Shown here piece by piece: positions 59,182 through 64,000 of a stretch of 64,000 bases of DNA; within the stretch, counting starts at the first letter, position 1, and every line of letters begins with the position of its first letter. The translations under genes were made by a program, and so were the position numbers. Source of the DNA: Oceanicola sp. (GTDB lineage Bacteria > Pseudomonadota > Alphaproteobacteria > Rhodobacterales > Rhodobacteraceae); the NCBI GenBank assembly GCA_022447275.1, contig JAKVBK010000003.1, forward strand, positions 62,001 through 126,000. The letters are read 5' to 3'. The notes under the pieces were generated by a model, which worked only from the letters and a program-made list of their open reading frames with translations, did no database searches and was not told the origin of the DNA.

Positions 59182-60426
59182 ATGCGGCTAACTTGTCCCA
59201 ACTGCGGGGCGCAATACGACGTCGATGACAAGCAAATCCCCCGAAATGGCCGGGAGGTGCAGTGCTCCAATTGTGGCCACGGCTGGTTTCAGAGCGGTGC
59301 AGATCGGCCGCTGCTGACCCCAGCCATCGCAGAACCACCTGAGGACGCCGGCGCTTCTGCCGATGTGGGAGGCGCGGACGCGACGCGCGAAGAGGCTTTG
59401 TCGTCTGAGCGGGGTGATGCGCGGGCCCGTGCGCGCGCCCGGGTCGAGCAAGAGGCCGCAGAGGCGGGCGATCCCAGTGTATCTCAGGCCGCGCAGGCGG
59501 CGGTTGCGGCGCCTCTTCCCAAAGATGTTGATACGGATATGGCTGCTGTGATCCGAGCGCTGTCCGCAGCAGAGCCGGGGCAAGATCAGGCGTCCGAAGC
59601 GGATGCGCCTGCACAGGCAGAGGATGCAGCCTCCGATGGGGCTGAGGCAGAGGGGGCAGAGCTTGATGCAGATGCGCTGCCTGAAGCCGAAGCAGGCCGC
59701 AAAGATGAAGCACTGATGGCCAATATCGTTGCGGCAACGCTGCAACCCTCTGCGGGCACCGCGCGCGCTGATCGCGCAGTCCCCGGCGATGCAGACGATC
59801 ATCTGGGCGATCCTGAAGAGGTGGATGAAGAAGGCCCCCAGCCTCGCCGATTAAAACCTTCGCTAGAAGCGATGGAGATTCTGCGCGCGGAGGCGCGCCG
59901 CGAACGCACTGCCCGTCAGGCCGAGGCGCAGGCAGACATGTCTGAACAGCCGGAACTGGATATGGGCACGCCGGAAAAGCCCGTGCGCCCCGCGCCAGCG
60001 GCCCCCGATGAATTGCCCTCACCGCCCCATGACGCGAACCCTCTTGCAGGCAGCACCGAGGCAGAGCGCGTTGCCGCTGCTGGCGCATTGGCGCGCCGCG
60101 GGCGTGATCTGTTGCCGGATATCGAGGAAATCAACTCGACCTTGCAACCATCTGGCCCGGATGCCGACGGAGAAGTGCCATCAGCCCCCGCGCTTGGTGT
60201 CGAGCGCTCCGGATCGGGCCCAAGTGCCCGGGTGGGCTTCGCTCTGGTGCTGTTCTTCGCGGCGCTGGCGGTGCTGATTTACGCGCAAGCGCCAACCCTG
60301 ATCGAAACGGCGCCAGAGGTAGAGCCAGCGCTGTCGGCTTATGTGGATTGGGTGAATGGGATCCGGGTGTGGTTGGATCAGGGAGCACGCTCCATCGTTG
60401 GCGCGGTGGTGGGCTCTGACACCTGA
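59182..60426 (+). CDS. zinc-ribbon (MJ0042-type) single-pass membrane protein
   Basis: ATG 59182 with GGTGGAG upstream gives 414 residues. The N-terminal 40 residues form an MJ0042/TIGR02098 zinc ribbon (MRLTCPNCGAQYDVDDKQIP and VQCSNCGHGWFQ). A long acidic, Ala/Glu/Asp-rich and probably disordered middle (about 50-340) follows, then one membrane helix (about 352-372, VGFALVLFFAALAVLIYAQ) and a short periplasmic tail. The zinc ribbon would sit in the cytoplasm. Function is unknown. Divergence from ftsEX suggests a possible envelope or division role, which is inference. Confidence 0.82.
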   Translation: MRLTCPNCGAQYDVDDKQIPRNGREVQCSNCGHGWFQSGADRPLLTPAIAEPPEDAGASADVGGADATREEALSSERGDARARARARVEQEAAEAGDPSVSQAAQAAVAAPLPKDVDTDMAAVIRALSAAEPGQDQASEADAPAQAEDAASDGAEAEGAELDADALPEAEAGRKDEALMANIVAATLQPSAGTARADRAVPGDADDHLGDPEEVDEEGPQPRRLKPSLEAMEILRAEARRERTARQAEAQADMSEQPELDMGTPEKPVRPAPAAPDELPSPPHDANPLAGSTEAERVAAAGALARRGRDLLPDIEEINSTLQPSGPDADGEVPSAPALGVERSGSGPSARVGFALVLFFAALAVLIYAQAPTLIETAPEVEPALSAYVDWVNGIRVWLDQGARSIVGAVVGSDT

Positions 60427-60540
60427 GATAGATTGCAGGGGCGGGCCTGTTTCTGCGCAGGCAGCACTGCGGGATCGCTGCAAATCTCTGGAATTTCCGG
60501 GCTGCCATACGCGGCTGGGCGGTGTGTCGATCACGCGGCC

Positions 60541-63198
60541 CTAAAACCGGTCGAGCAAGCGGCGCAGGTATTCCAGTTCGATCTCGGGGCGGTTTTGCTC
60601 GCCAGAGCGGCGACGGATTTCATCCAAAAGATCGCGGGCGCGCCGGTAGACATCTTCGCCCTGCATCAGATTGTCGTTTGAGCCCAACGTCCCCTCGGCG
60701 CCCTGTTCGCGGCCCAAGGGATCGCGTCGGTCGTTCGGATTGCCCTGGCCCATGGCCTGGCCTTGCTGTCCGCCTTGCTGCTGCTGTTGCTGGGCGAGCG
60801 CTTCACCGAGGTTGCGCATGCCGTCGCGCAAGGCTTCCATAGCGCGGGCCTGATCATCGATGGCTTCGGCCAGATCACCTTGCCCCAGCGCGCGCTCGGC
60901 ATCATCCATCGCCTCTCCGGCGCGGCCCAGAGAGTCCCGTGCGGCATCCCCTTCAGGCGTGCCTGCTCCGGGCAGGTTCTGGGCCTGGCGCTGCAGTTCC
61001 TGGCGCAGTTCGCGTTGGCGCTGGGCGAGGGCGTCGGCGTCAGGCGGGCCTTCGCCCGGGCCAGACCCCTGTTGTTGGCCTTGCTGTTGCCCCTGACCTT
61101 GGCCCTGTTGCTGGCCTTGGCCCTGACCTTGTTGCCCTTGGCCCTGTTGGCCTTGTTGGCCCTGTCCGGATTGCTGGCCTTGTTGCTGCCCCTGACCCTG
61201 CTGTTGGCCCTGCTGCTGGCCCTGGTTGAACTGATTTTGAAGCTGATTGAAGCTTTCGTCGCTCAGCCCCTGCTGTTGCCGCAGTGTGTCGGCAAGATCT
61301 TCCATGGCCTGTTGGCCCGGGCTCTGGTTCTGCTGACCCTGCTGGCCTTGGGTGACCTGCATGTTCTCCATCATCTGGCGCAGCTGCTCGAGCAATTGCT
61401 GGGCCTCGGCCATCCGGCCCTGCTCCATCAATTCCTGCAAGCGTTGGAGCATCTCCTCCAACTGATCGCCGGTCACTTCCTGACTGTTCTGGGCCTGTTG
61501 CTGCTGCTGGTCACCCTGCTGTTGCTGCTGGGCCAGTTGGCGCATGTAATCTTGCATGGCCTCACGCAGCTCTTGCATCAGATCTGCAATTTCTTCGTCT
61601 GAGGCGCCGTTGCGCATGGCCTCCGTCAGGCGTTCCTGCGCCCGGCGCAGCCGTTCCATCGCGTTCGACAGGCTGCCATCCTCAAGCTGGATCGCAACCT
61701 CCCACAAGGCTTCGGCAACTTCGGCCTGAGTGTCGTCATCCAGCCCTGCAATGACCGCCTTGTTCAAATTGCGGGTCGCCATGCTCAGCTGCAGATAGAT
61801 CGAGCCGTCGTTTATGAAGCCTTCGGGGCGGTGAAGGATGGTGCGCAGAACGTCCACCACGCGGGTGCCATTGGCCTTGGCCCAAAGCAGGTCACGCCGC
61901 TGTTCGACCAAGGCGCGTGCGATGGGCTGAAAAAAGGTGCGGCCCGGCATCGCCATCGCCTGACGTTCGGAAAGCCCTTGCTGGCCTTGGGCATCAACAA
62001 CGCTGAGTTCGAGCTCAACAGGCAGGCCCACCCACGGGTGTTTTGAAAAATCTTCGACAATCTCAAGCGAGAAGAAATCCCGATCACCCGTGAAAGGCAT
62101 GGGCAGATCAAACTCGATCGCTGCGGTGGTGTCAGGCGCGACTGTCAGCCCGTAGCGCCGGTCGAGCGCCTCCAGATCGAGCGTGAAGCGCCCGAGGCCG
62201 CTGATGACACCGTAATCATCTTCGGCGGTGAAGGTCTGGCGCATGGTGCCTGCAGCTTCGCGCTCCATCCGACCGGCCAAATCCACCATCGGCGGCAGAT
62301 CTTCGTCGAGCACAACCTCCCAACGGCGCCCGCCGTCACCGACAATCGAGATATGGCCCGCTTGCTGCACTTCGAAATCATGGGTGGGGGAAGAGGCTGG
62401 CGGGATCGCCTCGCCGGTGCGCCCGGAGACGGTTTCATCCACCATCAGGGCGCCGACCTCGCCGTAAAGACGCAAAGCGACCCGTGTGCCCGGTGCCAAT
62501 TCCAGCGTTTCTGCCTGCAAATCGTTGAGATACAGGGCAGGTCGCCCGGTGTAGGCAGGCGGTTCAACCCAGCCTTCCCAAGACGGGCCAGCAGCCAATT
62601 CCGGCCCGCTGCCAGAGGCAACATCCGCCACAGTGGCCACTTTGAACACAGAGCCAAAGAGCAGGGCCAGCGCGAAGGCTGTCGCTGCGACATAGCGCAG
62701 GGCGTAGGGATCTCGCGCGGAGATGCGCAAATCGCCGGGCACGGGCTGCACCTTGGACAGCCGGGCCGCCATGCGGTTCACATGGGCCTGCCACACGGCC
62801 ACAGAGGCCGCGTCGCCCGTTCCGATCGCCTGTACATCGCCCAGTGCCTGGATCGGGCGACCGGGCAAAGAGGCGTCAAGCCGATCGCGCGCTTCCGCAC
62901 GGCTTGGCCAGCGGAACATGCGCAGGCCCTGAAATGTAAACCAGCCGAGGGCGACAGTGGCCAGAACGGCTGCCCCCCACAGCACTTCGACGGCTGCTGT
63001 TTCGTGCCAGCCCATGAAAATGGCGGCAAGCACAAACAGGAGCACAGTCCACACCGGCCAGAACGCGCGAACCAGACGTTCGGCGACCAGCCCAAGACGT
63101 GTCAGGGCAATCGGCCTGCGCAATCCGGACTCGGCAGCCGAGCGGCTTGCGGCGGGATCGCCGGGCGTCTTTGAAACGTCCGTGTGGTCAGCGGCCAT
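60541..63198 (-). CDS. TIGR02302/DUF4175-type membrane protein with Gln/Gly-rich repeat
   Basis: This 885-residue protein has two N-terminal membrane helices (about 43-62 and 69-88) and a third near 165-182, then a large periplasmic-type region with several beta-rich segments (WEGWVEPPAYTGRPALYL, FTAEDDYGVISGLGRF). A helical part follows, then a low-complexity tract of Gln and Gly (about 655-720, built from GQQQGQ units) and a C-terminal RDLLDEIRRRSGEQNRPEIELEYLRRLLDRF. This is the layout of the alphaproteobacterial TIGR02302 family, of unknown function and named for its low-complexity segment. It lies just downstream of lysA with a 27-base gap. Confidence 0.85.
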   Translation of the reverse strand: MAADHTDVSKTPGDPAASRSAAESGLRRPIALTRLGLVAERLVRAFWPVWTVLLFVLAAIFMGWHETAAVEVLWGAAVLATVALGWFTFQGLRMFRWPSRAEARDRLDASLPGRPIQALGDVQAIGTGDAASVAVWQAHVNRMAARLSKVQPVPGDLRISARDPYALRYVAATAFALALLFGSVFKVATVADVASGSGPELAAGPSWEGWVEPPAYTGRPALYLNDLQAETLELAPGTRVALRLYGEVGALMVDETVSGRTGEAIPPASSPTHDFEVQQAGHISIVGDGGRRWEVVLDEDLPPMVDLAGRMEREAAGTMRQTFTAEDDYGVISGLGRFTLDLEALDRRYGLTVAPDTTAAIEFDLPMPFTGDRDFFSLEIVEDFSKHPWVGLPVELELSVVDAQGQQGLSERQAMAMPGRTFFQPIARALVEQRRDLLWAKANGTRVVDVLRTILHRPEGFINDGSIYLQLSMATRNLNKAVIAGLDDDTQAEVAEALWEVAIQLEDGSLSNAMERLRRAQERLTEAMRNGASDEEIADLMQELREAMQDYMRQLAQQQQQGDQQQQQAQNSQEVTGDQLEEMLQRLQELMEQGRMAEAQQLLEQLRQMMENMQVTQGQQGQQNQSPGQQAMEDLADTLRQQQGLSDESFNQLQNQFNQGQQQGQQQGQGQQQGQQSGQGQQGQQGQGQQGQGQGQQQGQGQGQQQGQQQGSGPGEGPPDADALAQRQRELRQELQRQAQNLPGAGTPEGDAARDSLGRAGEAMDDAERALGQGDLAEAIDDQARAMEALRDGMRNLGEALAQQQQQQGGQQGQAMGQGNPNDRRDPLGREQGAEGTLGSNDNLMQGEDVYRRARDLLDEIRRRSGEQNRPEIELEYLRRLLDRF
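61060..61240. repeat. tandem low-complexity DNA encoding Gln/Gly tract
   Basis: The plus strand is built from imperfect repeats of TTGCTGGCC and TTGTTGGCC, the complement of codons for Gly-Gln-Gln. Runs of near-identical 6- to 9-base units make the tract prone to slippage, so its length may vary between strains without changing frame if whole codons are lost. Confidence 0.85.
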
Positions 63199-63225
63199 TG
63201 CGCCTCCGGGCGGTGTGTTCAGGGG

Positions 63226-64000
63226 CTAGCGATCCAGCCATTCCGGGATGGTATCGCGCGCGATCATCTCTGCATAGCTAGGGCGTTTGCGAATGACGGC
63301 GAATTGATCTCCGTGGACCAGAACTTCAGGGATCAGGGGGCGCGAATTGTACTCGCTGGACATCACCGCCCCATAGGCCCCCGCCGAGCGGAAGGCGACC
63401 ATTTCCCCCGCTGACAGGCGTGGCATATCGCGACGTTTTGCAAAGGTGTCGCCGCTTTCGCAGACCGGCCCGACAATATCGTAGCAAGCTGGCGTGGCGC
63501 CCGGCGTTGCTTCCTGCACCGGGACAATATCGTGGTAGGCCTCATACATCGCGGGACGGATCAGATCGTTCATGGCGGCGTCGAGGATCAGGAAGTCGCG
63601 CTCCTCGCCCTGCTTTTCGTAAATGACGGAAGACACGAGAATGCCCGCATTGCCTGAAATCAGGCGTCCGGGTTCGATCTCGATCTCGCATCCAAGATGC
63701 CCGACCGTGCGCGCGACAAGGGCGCCATAATCACTGGGCAGAGGGGGCACTTCGTTCGAGCGGGCGTAGGGAATACCCAGCCCGCCGCCCAGATCGAGGC
63801 GGATGATCTCATGGCCGTCAGCGCGCAACTGCTCGGTCAGGTCGGCAATCTTGGTGTAGGCCAACTCGAACGGTGCCAGATCGGTCAGCTGGCTGCCGAT
63901 ATGCACGTCGATGCCAACCACCTTGAGCCCGGGCAGCGCGGCTGCTTCTGCGTAGACTTCGCGCGCGCGGGTGATCGGAATGCCGAACTTGTCTTCCTTC
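63226..64000 (-). CDS. lysA: diaminopimelate decarboxylase, C-terminal part
   Basis: The gene runs off the window end, so the N-terminus and the PLP lysine are not visible. About 257 residues are seen, continuing KFGIPITRAREVYAEAA into VVGIDVHIGSQLTDLAPFELAY, then LDLGGGLGIPY, EIEPGRLISGNAG (PLP phosphate binding), the active-site GPVCESGDTFAK, and AYGAVMSSEYNSRP. LysA decarboxylates meso-diaminopimelate to L-lysine with PLP. The gene is upstream of the TIGR02302-type gene on the same strand, and both probably share a transcript. Confidence 0.95.
   Translation of the reverse strand, partial: KEDKFGIPITRAREVYAEAAALPGLKVVGIDVHIGSQLTDLAPFELAYTKIADLTEQLRADGHEIIRLDLGGGLGIPYARSNEVPPLPSDYGALVARTVGHLGCEIEIEPGRLISGNAGILVSSVIYEKQGEERDFLILDAAMNDLIRPAMYEAYHDIVPVQEATPGATPACYDIVGPVCESGDTFAKRRDMPRLSAGEMVAFRSAGAYGAVMSSEYNSRPLIPEVLVHGDQFAVIRKRPSYAEMIARDTIPEWLDR

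Noticed and set aside
58994..60088. Upstream extension of the ftsE frame by 365 codons
   Set aside because: It is antisense to the zinc-ribbon gene. The GTG at 58993 with GGAGG gives a normal-length FtsE.

Overview
This window looks like a chromosomal segment of an alphaproteobacterium of the family Rhodobacteraceae (Roseobacter group). The grounds are the high GC content, tightly packed operons joined by ATGA/GTGA overlaps, a short 4.5S-type SRP RNA, an ethylmalonyl-CoA-pathway-type methylsuccinyl-CoA dehydrogenase and malyl/methylmalyl-CoA lyase, and the clustering of etfBA, a hydroxyacyl-CoA dehydrogenase and a PduO-type cobalamin adenosyltransferase. Two TGT-N12-ACA sites at hemF and hemE/hemC fit the PpsR/CrtJ consensus and suggest, without proving it, an aerobic anoxygenic phototroph.

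Positions 1-21749 form a formate-oxidation island. It opens with the C-terminal part of a respiratory formate dehydrogenase catalytic subunit, its four-cluster ferredoxin subunit and (after a 445-bp gap) its cytochrome b subunit. A secreted WD40-repeat/cytochrome c protein, a 41-residue membrane peptide and an NtrC-type response regulator that lacks a recognisable GAFTGA loop follow. Next come the tungstate transporter tupBCA, a DNA-binding protein with a periplasmic-binding-protein-like domain, and an opposed DUF2478 gene. The accessory set fdhD-mobA-mobB-orf-moeA supplies the sulfurated bis-MGD cofactor. A TusA-like gene then lies divergent from a second, soluble NAD-dependent formate dehydrogenase, encoded by an fdsG-fdsB fusion and fdsA. 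A dCache-like sensor histidine kinase on the opposite strand closes the island and is the obvious candidate partner of the regulator.

Positions 21750-39300 carry acyl-CoA and general metabolism: a structured leader and methylsuccinyl-CoA dehydrogenase, a Sua5-type tRNA modification enzyme, a DmdC-like acyl-CoA dehydrogenase with a metallo-beta-lactamase-fold hydrolase, an FAD oxidoreductase, an unusual SDR, rsmC-clpS, two HAD phosphatases, a D,D-carboxypeptidase with a SPOR domain, nudC, an NMT1/THI5-type ABC transporter and the SRP RNA.

Positions 39300-47650 hold a tetrapyrrole block (hemF, an MFS transporter, hemE divergent from hemC) and a ribose/fructose-type sugar ABC transporter downstream of two LacI-like palindromes. 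Positions 47650-64000 hold hydroxybutyryl-CoA dehydrogenase, a DUF6473 protein, etfAB, the cobalamin adenosyltransferase, a twin-TM protein, an SDR, accA, a DUF2161 protein, the malyl-CoA/methylmalyl-CoA lyase, plsC-ftsX-ftsE, a zinc-ribbon membrane protein, a large Gln/Gly-repeat TIGR02302-type membrane protein and the 3' part of lysA.

No tRNA, rRNA, CRISPR array, insertion sequence or prophage was seen. Several start codons were moved downstream of the longest open frame, and the reason is given in each entry.
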